A DNA stretch of 63,333 bases from Bradyrhizobium rifense (GTDB taxonomy: Bacteria > Pseudomonadota > Alphaproteobacteria > Rhizobiales > Xanthobacteraceae), in assembly GCF_008123425.1 (NCBI RefSeq), contig NZ_VSSS01000042.1:1-63333 (forward strand), written 5' to 3'. Each line of letters begins with the position of its first letter. Within the stretch, counting starts at the first letter, position 1. Under the pieces are notes generated by a model, which was given only the letters and a program-made list of their open reading frames with translations, did no database searches and was not told the DNA's origin. This document shows, one piece after another, positions 49,764-58,504 of this stretch. A program made the translations under genes and the position numbers.

Positions 49764-52700
49764 ATGGCCAACACTCCCAAAAAGGTCAAAGATCCCACAG
49801 AAGATGCGCTTTCTGCGATCCAGGAAGCCCTCAACATCAGCGACACGGCTGCCGATACCAGCCGCAACGCATCGATGCGCAACGAAACCGCGCCTTCGGT
49901 GGCGCCGCCGGCACCTCCCATGTTCGACGAGCCGACGTTCGAGCCTCGCGCTGCCGCCAACGAGCGCGCCGTGTTCGATCCGATCGAGGAACCGCGCACC
50001 TCGCGCCGCGCCGCCAATGACGACCGCGAGACCATCGGCCTGCTGCTCCAGTCGCTGCAGACGGGCCGCCCTGCCCGCAACATCTACACCGGCGCGACCA
50101 TCTTCACGGTGGTCTGGCTTGCGGCCTGCGCCGCGCTGACGGTCGGCTTCCTGCCCTCGATCCGGGCCGCCATGGGCGAGAGCGGTGGCGTGCTGGCGAT
50201 CGCCGGCCTCGCCACGATGTTCTTCGCACCGATCATGCTGTTCTACTTCCTCGCCAGCCTGGTCTGGCGCGGCCAGCAGATGAGCCAGGTCGCGCAGGCG
50301 ATGGCGCAGGTCGCGATCCGCTTCTCCGAGCCGGAAGGCTCGGCCTCCGATTCCATGGTCACCGTCGGCCAGGCCATCCGCCGCGAGGTCGCGGCGATGG
50401 GCGACGGCATCGAACGCGCCATCGCGCGCGCCGGCGAGCTCGAGACGCTGGTCGCCAACGAGGTCGCCGCACTTGAGCGCGCCTATTCCGACAACGAAGT
50501 GCGCATCCGCGCCCTGCTTCAGGACATCGCGCATCAGCGCGACAACCTGGTCGGCCAGGCCGAGCAGGTCCGCAGCGCCATTTCCGGCGTGCAGATCGAC
50601 CTCCGCCACGACATCGCGCTGATCTCGGATGCGATCGCCTCGCGCGTCGACGAGGTCGCGAAATCCATCACCGGCGCGCTGGAAGAGCGCGGCGCCCACA
50701 TCACCGGCGCGCTGAGCCACGCCGGCGACAACATGATCCTGGCGCTCGGCGAGCGCGGCGGCGACCTGCTCGACCGCCTCGAGGAGGCCAGCGCCGAGAC
50801 CACGCGCGCGGTGCTCGACGCCAGCGAGCGGCTGACCACCAGCCTCAACTTCAAGACCGGCCACGTTCACGACGAGTTCGTCGACCTCGCCGACCGCGTC
50901 CACGAGATGCTGAACGAGCGCATCGACCGCATCACCGGCGAGTTCGAGCAGCGTTCCGCCGCGATCGTCGATGGCATCTCCGAGCGCACCGAGCAGGTGC
51001 ATGACAGCCTGAAGAATTCGTCGGACTCGCTGCTGCTCGAGCTCGAGCTGCGCTCCAACGACCTCTCCGCCAAGATCGACGACGCCGGCAACCGCCTCGC
51101 CGGCCAGATCATGACCTCCGGCGACAAGGCGAGCGAAGCGCTCGACGCCACGGTCAACACCCTCGTCGCCAAGGTCGTCAGCCAGACCGAGACCGCGCAC
51201 GACTCGCTGTCGCTGCAGATGAGCGCGTTCGACGAGCTGGTGAAGAACCAGGGTTCCGAGCTGGTCGAGAAGTTCGCGCGCGATTCCGGCACGCTGGGTG
51301 CCCTGATCACCCGCCACATCTCCGAGTTCGACCGCACCGTGAAGACGTTCGGCGGCGAGATCGTCGAGCGCATGGGCCAGCGCACCCACGACATCCATGA
51401 GTCGCTGAAGACCTATGTCGACAATTTCGACACCCGCTTCACCTCCAACGGCGGTGCCATCACGGCCGTGCTCGACCAGCGCCTGGTGCAGTTCGAGACC
51501 ACGATCGGCGAACGCGTCACCAACCTCGACGCCTCGCTGAACGGCAAGATCACGAGCCTCGACGGCACTATCGAAGGCCACATCAGGACGTTCGACGAGC
51601 AGCTCGTCGGCCGCGTTGCCGCGCTCGAAGAGTCATTCGACACCCGCGCCAAGTCGGTGACGGAAACCATCGACGGGCGTCTCAACACGCTCGCGACGTC
51701 GCTGACCGATGGTGCAGCCCAGGCGATCCAGTCCGTCGACACGCGCTTGACGCACCTCACGACGACGCTGACCGACGGCGCCTCGCAGACGATCCAGGCG
51801 ATCGATACGCGGCTGACGCACCTCACGACGACGTTCAACAGCGGCGCATCGCAGGCGCTGGAGTCCGTCGATAGCCGCCTCACCTATCTGACGACCGCTT
51901 TGACCAACGGCGCCTCGCAGGCCGTGCAGTCGATCGACACCCGCCTCACCTTGCTGACCTCCACGCTCACGGACGGCACCGCGCAGGCGATCGAGGCGGT
52001 CGACCGCCGCATCACCGGCGTCGCCGACCTCATCGACGGCCGCAGCATGCACCTGACCGACACGGTCACGGCACGCTTCCAGGACATCCACCAGGCGATC
52101 GAGACCAAGGTCGGTTCGGTTGCCAACGACATCGACGTGCGGGTGGCGCAGTTCGAAGACCTGCTCGGCTCGCGTGTCGAGGCCGTTGCCGGCCGCATCG
52201 AGAGCAGCGGCCGCCAGGCCAGCGAGGACATGATGTCCCGCGCCGAGATGATCTCGACCGCGATCCGCTCGCATGTCGACGACGCCGAGCGTTCGCTCAC
52301 CAACCTCGTCGTCAACACCAGCGAGACGATCCAGACTGGTGCGCGCACTGCGCAGCAGTCGCTGATGACGGTCTCCTCCGACGTCAATGCCCAGCTCAAG
52401 ATGACCTCCGCCGAGGTCGAGCGCGCGCTGACCGCGGTCGGCACCGGTGCTGCCAACTCGATCCTGACCAGCGCCCGCGAGGCGCAGTCGTCCCTGGTCG
52501 CGGCCTCGGGCGATGCCTCCAACCAGATCAAGGGGCTCGCCGCCGACGTCGAACGCACGCTGTCCGCGGCCGGTTCGGCCACCGCGGCCTCGATCCTGGC
52601 CGGCGCCCGCGAGGTGCAGACCACGCTCGTCACCGCCTCGTCGGATGCGGCCAACCACGTCAAGACGCTCACCGCCGACGTGCAGCGCTCGCTGTCGCTC

Positions 52701-55544
52701 GCCGGCACCAGCACGGCGGAATCAATCACCGCCGGCGCCCGCGATGCGCAGGGCACGCTGATCGCGGCCTCGACCGAGACCGCCAACCAGATCAAGGCGC
52801 TGTCCTCCGATGTCCAGCGCTCGCTCTCGATGGCCGGCACCTCGACCGCCGAGACCATTATGACCGGCGCGCGCGAGGCCCAGAACACGCTCGTCGCCGG
52901 ATCTGCGGATGCAGCAAACCAAGTTAAAGCTCTTACGGCCGACGTGCAGCGGTCGCTCTCCATGGCTGGCACTTCGACGGCAGAGAGCATTCTGACCGGC
53001 GCGCGCGAAGCCCAGAGCACGCTGGTCAATGCGTCCTCGGATGCGGCGAGCCAGGTCAAGTCGCTCGCGGCCGAAGTGCATCGCTCGCTGTCGCAGGTCG
53101 GCCAGACCACCGCCGAGACGATCACGGCGAGCGCCCGTGATGCCCAGAGCACCCTTCTTGCTGTCTCCGCAGAACAAACCGGCCAGGTCCGTTCGCTCGC
53201 AGCCGAGATGCAGCGCGCGCTGGCGACCGCCGGCGGCGCCACCATCGAGGCGCTCACCAGCGGCGTGCGCGAGGCCCAGGGCACGCTGATCACCGCGTCG
53301 ACCGACGCGGCGAGCCAGATCAAGTCGCTAACGACGGACATCGAGCGCACGCTGACCGCGGTCGGCGCCGACACCGCCTCGACGATCCTCAGCAGCGCAC
53401 GCGAGGCCCAGACCTCGCTGACCTCGACCTCGGCGGATGCCGCGAGCCAGATCCGCACGATCTCGACCGAGATCGAGCGCGCGCTGAGCACGGCCACTGC
53501 AAATGCCACCAACGACATCCAGACCAGCGCGCTCAACGCCCAGAATGCGCTGATCAACGCCTCCAACGAGGCGAGCTCGCGGGTCAAGTCGAGCTCGGCC
53601 GACGTCGAGCGCTCGGTGCTCTCCGCCTCGAGCAGCTTCGGCCAGGCCATGACCGGCAAGACCGACGAGATCGTCACCTATGTGCAGCAGCAGGCCGACC
53701 GCCTCTCGAACATGATCGACGCCAAGCGCGGCTCGCTCGTGGACGCGATCGGCTCGAAGACCAGCCAGCTCACGCTCGACATCGACCGCGTCACCTCCGA
53801 CGCGCTGAAGTCGATCGAGACGCGCGGCACGGCGTTCTCGCAGACCATGATGGGCAACGGCAACGAAGTCGCCCGCACCATCAATGCGGCGAGCGAAGTC
53901 GCGACCAGCGCGGTCGGCCGGTCGCTCAAGGACCTCGAGACGGCCTCGCGTGCGGCGATCGATCAGTCGCGCCAGGTCTCGATTGCGGCCGTCACCGAGA
54001 TGCAGGAGACCAGCAAGATCCTGCGCACCGACACGGTCGCCCTGTTCGAGCGTCTGCGCGAGGGCAACATCCTCCTCCAGGAGGTGCTGACCGGTGCGCA
54101 CGACAACCTCAACTCGCTCGAGCGGGCGCTGGTGACGCGCGTCGCCGACTTCGTTTCGGCAATGAACGACGTCACCTCGCGCAACGGCGCTGCGACGCAG
54201 AACCTGGAAGACCAGCTCAACGTCTTCAACACGAAGACCACGCGGGCACTGCAGGATCTCGGCGAGCTGTCGACCCAGTTCGACGCACACGGCAAGGCGC
54301 TCGTCGATGCCGCACAGGTCGTCGAGCAGAGCAACAAGAACACCACCGCCTCGCTCGCCGAGCGCAAGCAGGCGCTGGAATCGCTCGTCACCACCATCGA
54401 CCTGCGTACCACCGATCTCGACCAGCGCCTGTCGCGCTTCACTGGGCTGCTCGATGAGTCGCTCGCTGCGGCCGAAGAGCGTGCCCGCGACATCGCCCGC
54501 GTGGTCGCGGAGACCGCCGGTGCAGGTTCGGCCGCAATCACCCGCCAGTTCGAGGCGGTGCGGTCGGCCTCCGAAGAGGAGCACCGCCAGACCATCGATG
54601 CCATGCACGACATCTACCGCCAGACCACCGACGAGGCGGATGCGATGTTCAAGCAGTCGGCCGAGAAGTTCGGCAACCTCGTCTCCAGCATGAAGCAGAT
54701 GGCATTCGAGATGCACAACGAGCTCGAAGCCACCCGCAACGAGCTGCGCCGCGGCGTGCTCGAGATGCCGCAGGAGGCCGCCGAGAGCACTGCGCAGATG
54801 CGTAAGGTGATCGTCGACCAGATCGAGGCGCTCGCCGAGCTCAACCGCATCGTGGCCCAGCACGGCCGCGGCCTCGACGTCACCACGACGGGCCGCGCTT
54901 CTGTCGCCGTCCAGCGCCAGGAAGAGCCTATCATGGCAAGCGCGGGCGGTCGTGGCACCGAGACCCGCATGCGCGACACGGGTAGCGCGTCCACGCTGCC
55001 GCCGCCGGACCTCGGCATGCCCGCCGCCTCGCGTCGCACCGAGGCACCTCCGGTCGCGCCTGGCGGTAACGACCAGGGCCGCGACGGCTGGCTGTCGGAT
55101 CTGTTGAACCGCACGGACGCCAACCAGGCTGCTCCGACCGGTCGTGAGGCCCCGCGTGGCCGCCAGGCTGCACCCGCTGCGCAGCCGCAGGCCCCGCAGA
55201 GCAGCGGCAATCCGCTGGAATCGCTATCGCTCGACATCGGCCGACTGATGGACCGCAACCTCGCCACCGAGATGTGGGACCGCTACCAGCGCGGCGAGAA
55301 CAAGGCCTTCACCAAACGCCTGTACACGCCCGCCGGCCAGAAGGCTTTTGACGAGGTCGCCCGCAAGTACCGCGCCGACCGCAACTTCAAGGGCACGGTC
55401 GACCGCTATATCGGCGAGTTCGAACGCCTGCTCGACGAAGTCGCCCGCGACGGCCGCGGCCCGCAGGAGCTGCGCAGCCACCTCACCTCGGAGACGGGTT
55501 TGGTGTACACGCTGCTCGCACATGCGGCGGGCCGGCTGGGGTGA
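49764..55544 (+). CDS. Giant membrane-anchored helical repeat protein
   Basis: 1926 residues. Residues 1-105 are disordered; two membrane segments follow (109-130 and about 143-167), leaving a very long C-terminal part. Residues about 200-630 are coiled coil. At 637-747 six units repeat with a 22-residue period (VDTRLTHLTTTLTDG type). From 884 to about 1320 ten units repeat with an exact 44-residue period (DVQRSLSMAGTSTAES type; nine periods verified by base count). The pattern is like apolipoprotein A/E (11- and 22-mer amphipathic helices) and MCP-like coiled coils. Residues about 1800-1926 are a conserved-looking globular end (LMDRNLATEMWDRYQRGENK). A structural or lipid-surface role is inferred. 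Terminator follows. Confidence 0.82.
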   Translation: MANTPKKVKDPTEDALSAIQEALNISDTAADTSRNASMRNETAPSVAPPAPPMFDEPTFEPRAAANERAVFDPIEEPRTSRRAANDDRETIGLLLQSLQTGRPARNIYTGATIFTVVWLAACAALTVGFLPSIRAAMGESGGVLAIAGLATMFFAPIMLFYFLASLVWRGQQMSQVAQAMAQVAIRFSEPEGSASDSMVTVGQAIRREVAAMGDGIERAIARAGELETLVANEVAALERAYSDNEVRIRALLQDIAHQRDNLVGQAEQVRSAISGVQIDLRHDIALISDAIASRVDEVAKSITGALEERGAHITGALSHAGDNMILALGERGGDLLDRLEEASAETTRAVLDASERLTTSLNFKTGHVHDEFVDLADRVHEMLNERIDRITGEFEQRSAAIVDGISERTEQVHDSLKNSSDSLLLELELRSNDLSAKIDDAGNRLAGQIMTSGDKASEALDATVNTLVAKVVSQTETAHDSLSLQMSAFDELVKNQGSELVEKFARDSGTLGALITRHISEFDRTVKTFGGEIVERMGQRTHDIHESLKTYVDNFDTRFTSNGGAITAVLDQRLVQFETTIGERVTNLDASLNGKITSLDGTIEGHIRTFDEQLVGRVAALEESFDTRAKSVTETIDGRLNTLATSLTDGAAQAIQSVDTRLTHLTTTLTDGASQTIQAIDTRLTHLTTTFNSGASQALESVDSRLTYLTTALTNGASQAVQSIDTRLTLLTSTLTDGTAQAIEAVDRRITGVADLIDGRSMHLTDTVTARFQDIHQAIETKVGSVANDIDVRVAQFEDLLGSRVEAVAGRIESSGRQASEDMMSRAEMISTAIRSHVDDAERSLTNLVVNTSETIQTGARTAQQSLMTVSSDVNAQLKMTSAEVERALTAVGTGAANSILTSAREAQSSLVAASGDASNQIKGLAADVERTLSAAGSATAASILAGAREVQTTLVTASSDAANHVKTLTADVQRSLSLAGTSTAESITAGARDAQGTLIAASTETANQIKALSSDVQRSLSMAGTSTAETIMTGAREAQNTLVAGSADAANQVKALTADVQRSLSMAGTSTAESILTGAREAQSTLVNASSDAASQVKSLAAEVHRSLSQVGQTTAETITASARDAQSTLLAVSAEQTGQVRSLAAEMQRALATAGGATIEALTSGVREAQGTLITASTDAASQIKSLTTDIERTLTAVGADTASTILSSAREAQTSLTSTSADAASQIRTISTEIERALSTATANATNDIQTSALNAQNALINASNEASSRVKSSSADVERSVLSASSSFGQAMTGKTDEIVTYVQQQADRLSNMIDAKRGSLVDAIGSKTSQLTLDIDRVTSDALKSIETRGTAFSQTMMGNGNEVARTINAASEVATSAVGRSLKDLETASRAAIDQSRQVSIAAVTEMQETSKILRTDTVALFERLREGNILLQEVLTGAHDNLNSLERALVTRVADFVSAMNDVTSRNGAATQNLEDQLNVFNTKTTRALQDLGELSTQFDAHGKALVDAAQVVEQSNKNTTASLAERKQALESLVTTIDLRTTDLDQRLSRFTGLLDESLAAAEERARDIARVVAETAGAGSAAITRQFEAVRSASEEEHRQTIDAMHDIYRQTTDEADAMFKQSAEKFGNLVSSMKQMAFEMHNELEATRNELRRGVLEMPQEAAESTAQMRKVIVDQIEALAELNRIVAQHGRGLDVTTTGRASVAVQRQEEPIMASAGGRGTETRMRDTGSASTLPPPDLGMPAASRRTEAPPVAPGGNDQGRDGWLSDLLNRTDANQAAPTGREAPRGRQAAPAAQPQAPQSSGNPLESLSLDIGRLMDRNLATEMWDRYQRGENKAFTKRLYTPAGQKAFDEVARKYRADRNFKGTVDRYIGEFERLLDEVARDGRGPQELRSHLTSETGLVYTLLAHAAGRLG
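51672..52013 (+). repeat. 22-residue tandem repeats within the giant protein
   Basis: Six units with the Asp of V/I-D-x-R-L recurring every 66 bases at codons 637, 659, 681, 703, 725 and 747. Amphipathic 22-mers of the apolipoprotein type. Confidence 0.75.
52413..53732 (+). repeat. 44-residue (132-bp) tandem repeats within the giant protein
   Basis: Ten units start with D/E-V-x-R-S/A-L at codons 884 to 1280, each exactly 132 bases apart. 44 residues equal four hendecads, favouring a continuous right-handed or straight coiled coil. Central units 3-5 are most alike. Confidence 0.85.
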
Positions 55545-55572
55545 GACGCGGATAACGTACGACCGGAATGAG

Positions 55573-55599
55573 AACGGAGGCCTTGCGGCCTCCGTTTTT
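55573..55599 (+). terminator. Terminator of the giant gene
   Basis: AACGGAGGCC-TTGC-GGCCTCCGTTTTT: a 10-bp perfect stem, 4-base loop and T-run, 28 bases after the stop. Confidence 0.9.
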
Positions 55600-55734
55600 G
55601 CGTTGGGGTAGTTCACTGCGCATTGGGAAACGACGACGCTCCCACAAACTCCGTCATTGCGAGGAGCTCTTGCGACGAAGCAATCCAGGCTGTCACCGCG
55701 GAGACAGACTGGATTGCTTCGCTTCGCTCGCAAT

Positions 55735-56787
55735 TGTGCAAGTTCATTAATTCGCTGATCGAATTCATCCTGTTCAGGGAGGATTCCGATGCGCGACAAC
55801 ACCTTCGACCGGACGATCGAACGGAACTACGTTACGAAGTGGCGGTTCCTGATCGCGGAGTACGAGGAGGTAAAGGCCGGCCGCTCACCGGCCTTCCGCC
55901 GGGTGGGGGATTTCTACAGGCACCACGGCACCTGCTCGCAGACCTTCCGGAAGTACTACAATCGCTACTTGCGGAGTGGAGCGGAGGCAGACCTGCTACC
56001 CCAGCGCCGGGGACCGAAATGGCGGGAGCGCCGCGAGCCGGAAGGCATCGAGGCGGAGATCGTCGCCTGTCGTAAGCGGGGCATGAACCGGTACGAAGTC
56101 CACGCTGCCTTGCGCGAACGACGAGATACGGTACCGTCGCTCTCGTCCATCTACCGAACCTTCAAACGCTATCAGCTGAACCGCCGCAGCCCGGCCATGC
56201 GCGAGGAGAAACGTCGCATTATCAAGGACAAGATCGGCGAACTCGGGCATGTCGACCTGCACCAATTGTCCCGCGACATGTTCCTGGTGCCACCACTAAG
56301 CACGGCCTTCATCGTCAGCCTGGTCGATAGCTGCTCGCGCCTGGCCTGGGCCGAGGTGCTGACCTCAAAAAAGGCGCTGCCGGTCATGTTCAAGACCTTG
56401 AAGATGATCAACACCCTCAACGTTACCTACGGGGTTCAGTTCGCCGAGATCCTGTCGGACAACGGGGCGGAGTTCGCCTCCCGAAACACCCCCGAAGAGC
56501 ATCCCTTCGAGGCCATGCTGCTCGAGCTGGGCATCAAGCATCGCTATACAAAGCCCTACCGACCGCAAACAAATGGCAAGGACGAACGCTTCTGGCGAAC
56601 TCTGGACGACGACGTCATCGAGGGCGCAACCTTCGACAACCTCGACCACTTCGCCAACGAACTCTTCGAGTACATCGTCTACTACAACAACTTCAGGCCT
56701 CATCAGGCCCTCGGCGGCAAGTCTCCAAAGGAATTTGCCGCCGCCAAAACCGAAACCATTCGATCAGCGAATTAGTGAACTTGCACA
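55735..56787 (+). mobile_element. IS481-type insertion sequence, intact
   Basis: 1053 bases. Terminal inverted repeats of about 30 bases: TGTGCAAGTTCATTAATTCG at the left and TGTGCAAGTTCACTAATTCG (read inward from the right), continuing CTGATCGAAT in both; one mismatch. Flanked by the 5-base direct repeat GCAAT (55730-55734 and 56788-56792). Carries one intact transposase gene. The near-perfect ends and target duplication suggest a recent insertion. Confidence 0.93.
55789..56775 (+). CDS. IS481-type DDE transposase
   Basis: 328 residues. N-terminal helix-turn-helix part (RVGDFYRHHGTCSQTFRKYY, then RGMNRYEVHAALRERRDTVP), followed by an rve/RNase H-like integrase core: GHVDLHQLSR (first Asp), ILSDNGAEFAS (second Asp), GKDERFWRTLDDD (Glu), then YNNFRPHQALGGKSPKEF, the typical closing motif. 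All three catalytic acids are present and the frame is intact, so it is probably active. GGGAGGA lies 7 bases before the ATG. Confidence 0.93.
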   Translation: MRDNTFDRTIERNYVTKWRFLIAEYEEVKAGRSPAFRRVGDFYRHHGTCSQTFRKYYNRYLRSGAEADLLPQRRGPKWRERREPEGIEAEIVACRKRGMNRYEVHAALRERRDTVPSLSSIYRTFKRYQLNRRSPAMREEKRRIIKDKIGELGHVDLHQLSRDMFLVPPLSTAFIVSLVDSCSRLAWAEVLTSKKALPVMFKTLKMINTLNVTYGVQFAEILSDNGAEFASRNTPEEHPFEAMLLELGIKHRYTKPYRPQTNGKDERFWRTLDDDVIEGATFDNLDHFANELFEYIVYYNNFRPHQALGGKSPKEFAAAKTETIRSAN

Positions 56788-56821
56788 GCAATGACGAAGG
56801 AGAGAGGCGTGGACTGAGCTG

Positions 56822-57703
56822 CTACTGCCGCTTGCGCTCGTTGGCGGGCGCCGGCTTCGGCGCCTCGGCCGGCGGGGGCGCGGCCGCTGGCGCGTTGTTA
56901 CTCGCGCCGAACAATACGCGCGTCGGGTTGCGATCAAAATTGTTCACCGCGCGGCTGATGTCGCCGAGCGTACGGCGGCCGTCGGTTATCAGTGCACCCG
57001 AGCGCTTGTCGAAATCCTCGGCGAGTTCGCGGATCGATTTGACGGTCAGGAACAGCTCGCCGCCGTCCTTGCCGCCGGCGAGCGTGTTGAGACCGAGCAT
57101 GAGGTTGTCGGCCTTCAGCATCACGCCGTCGACCTTGGCCATCACGCCGTCGATCTTCTCGGAGTTGCGCGCGAGCGAATTGGTGAAGGTCTCGAGGTTC
57201 TTCAGCGAGTTCTTCACCGACTCCTGGTTGTCGGCGACGATCTTGTTGATGTTCTGCAGCGTGCCGCGGATCGCCTCGGTGACGTCCTGGAGCTTGTTCG
57301 GATCGGCCGTCAGCGTCGGGATGCCGTCCTCGTCGAGCGGCGGCGGCGGAGCCGCCTCCTCGCCGCCCTTGAGCGAGATCGCGGCGACGCCGGTCAGGCC
57401 CTGGAATTCGAGGCCGACGAGGGTATCCTTGCGGAGCGGCGTGTTGTTCTCGATCATGGCGAGTGCGACAACCCGCCGCGGGTTGTCGAGCTTCACCGAG
57501 ACGACTTCGCCCACCCGGATACCGTTGAAATTGACGCTGCCGCCGTTGCGCAGGCCCGCGGCCGGGCCCTCGAACACGACGCGGAAGGGGCTGCGCTGCT
57601 TGGTGGTGTGCAGCGACTGGAACCACAGCACGAAGCCGATCGCAGCCGCGAGCACCGCCAGCGTGAAGGATCCGATCAGTACGTAGTTCGCCCGCGTTTC
57701 CAT
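56822..57703 (-). CDS. mlaD: MCE/MlaD-domain lipid transport protein
   Basis: 293 residues. One N-terminal membrane anchor (NYVLIGSFTLAVLAAAIGFV), then an MCE domain (FRVVFEGPAAGLRNGGSVNF, NGIRVGEVVSVKLD), then a long helical tail. MlaD forms a ring in the periplasm that passes phospholipids between membranes with MlaE and MlaF. The C-terminal 40 residues are Pro/Ala-rich. Last gene of the mlaEFD operon, 16 bases after mlaF. Confidence 0.9.
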   Translation of the reverse strand: METRANYVLIGSFTLAVLAAAIGFVLWFQSLHTTKQRSPFRVVFEGPAAGLRNGGSVNFNGIRVGEVVSVKLDNPRRVVALAMIENNTPLRKDTLVGLEFQGLTGVAAISLKGGEEAAPPPPLDEDGIPTLTADPNKLQDVTEAIRGTLQNINKIVADNQESVKNSLKNLETFTNSLARNSEKIDGVMAKVDGVMLKADNLMLGLNTLAGGKDGGELFLTVKSIRELAEDFDKRSGALITDGRRTLGDISRAVNNFDRNPTRVLFGASNNAPAAAPPPAEAPKPAPANERKRQ

Positions 57704-57719
57704 CAGCTGCTCCGGCTAC

Positions 57720-58502
57720 TCAAGTCACGACCGCGCGGGCGCGCTTGCCATGGAAATACTGCCTCAGCCAGGGATGCTGCGAGGCCTGCATGTCGGCGAT
57801 CGACCCTGCCGCAATGATCTTACCGTTCCCTAAAACGGCGATGCGGTCGCAGGCTGTGTAAAGGCTGTCGAGGTCGTGGGTTACCATGAAAACGGTCAGC
57901 CCCAAAGTCCGCTGCAGCGTCCTGACCAGATCGTCGAAGTCGCCGGCGCCGATCGGATCGAGGCCGGAGGTCGGTTCGTCCAGGAAGACGAGGTCAGGAT
58001 CGAGCGACAGCGCGCGGGCCAGCGCGACGCGCTTGATCATGCCGCCCGAGAGTTCCGAGGGGAAACGCTCGGCCACTTCCGGCTTGAGGCCGACCATGGC
58101 GAGCTTGGCCATGGTGATCTCGTCCATCAGCCGCTGCGAGACGCGCAGATATTCGCGCATTGGAAACTGGATGTTCTGCCGCACCGTGAGCGAGGAGAAC
58201 AGCGCGCCTTGCTGGAACAGCACGCCCCAGCGCCGCTCGACGTTACGGCGCTGCGAGGTGTTGGAGGAATCCAGATCGACGCCGAACACCTCGATGGAGC
58301 CCGCGACCTTCGGCACCAGGCCGATGATGGTGCGGGTCAATACCGATTTGCCCGCACCGGAGGGACCGACAAATCCCAAAATCTCGCCGCGCTTGACGTC
58401 GAGGTTGAGGCCGTCGAGCACCCGCGTCGCGCCGAACTGCACGGTAATGTCGCGGACGCGGATGATGGGATCTTGAATCGCGTTCTGGATTTCTTGCGCC
58501 AT
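57720..58502 (-). CDS. mlaF: ABC-type lipid transport ATPase MlaF
   Basis: 260 residues. Walker A GFVGPSGAGKSVLTR, Q-loop WGVLFQQGALFSSLT, signature LSGGMIKRVALARAL, Walker B LVFLDEPTSGLDP and switch MVTHDLDS are all present. Supplies energy for MlaE/MlaD phospholipid transport at the inner membrane. Start at 58502, two bases after the mlaE stop; the larger frame to 59207 is antisense to mlaE and rejected. Confidence 0.93.
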   Translation of the reverse strand: MAQEIQNAIQDPIIRVRDITVQFGATRVLDGLNLDVKRGEILGFVGPSGAGKSVLTRTIIGLVPKVAGSIEVFGVDLDSSNTSQRRNVERRWGVLFQQGALFSSLTVRQNIQFPMREYLRVSQRLMDEITMAKLAMVGLKPEVAERFPSELSGGMIKRVALARALSLDPDLVFLDEPTSGLDPIGAGDFDDLVRTLQRTLGLTVFMVTHDLDSLYTACDRIAVLGNGKIIAAGSIADMQASQHPWLRQYFHGKRARAVVT

Positions 58503-58504
58503 CG

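Larger units (their letters stand above)
55652..56796. repeat. Palindromic repeat split by an insertion sequence
   Basis: 55652-55734 matches the palindrome at 17702-17781 (GAAGCAATCCAG left arm, CTGGATTGCTTCGCTTCGCT right arm). Its final GCAATGACG resumes at 56788-56796 after the insertion sequence. Removing the IS and one GCAAT copy rebuilds a full element. Confidence 0.8.

Noticed and set aside
52413..53732. CRISPR-like regular DNA periodicity
   Set aside because: The 132-bp period is in frame and encodes 44-residue protein repeats; no short identical repeats with unique spacers.
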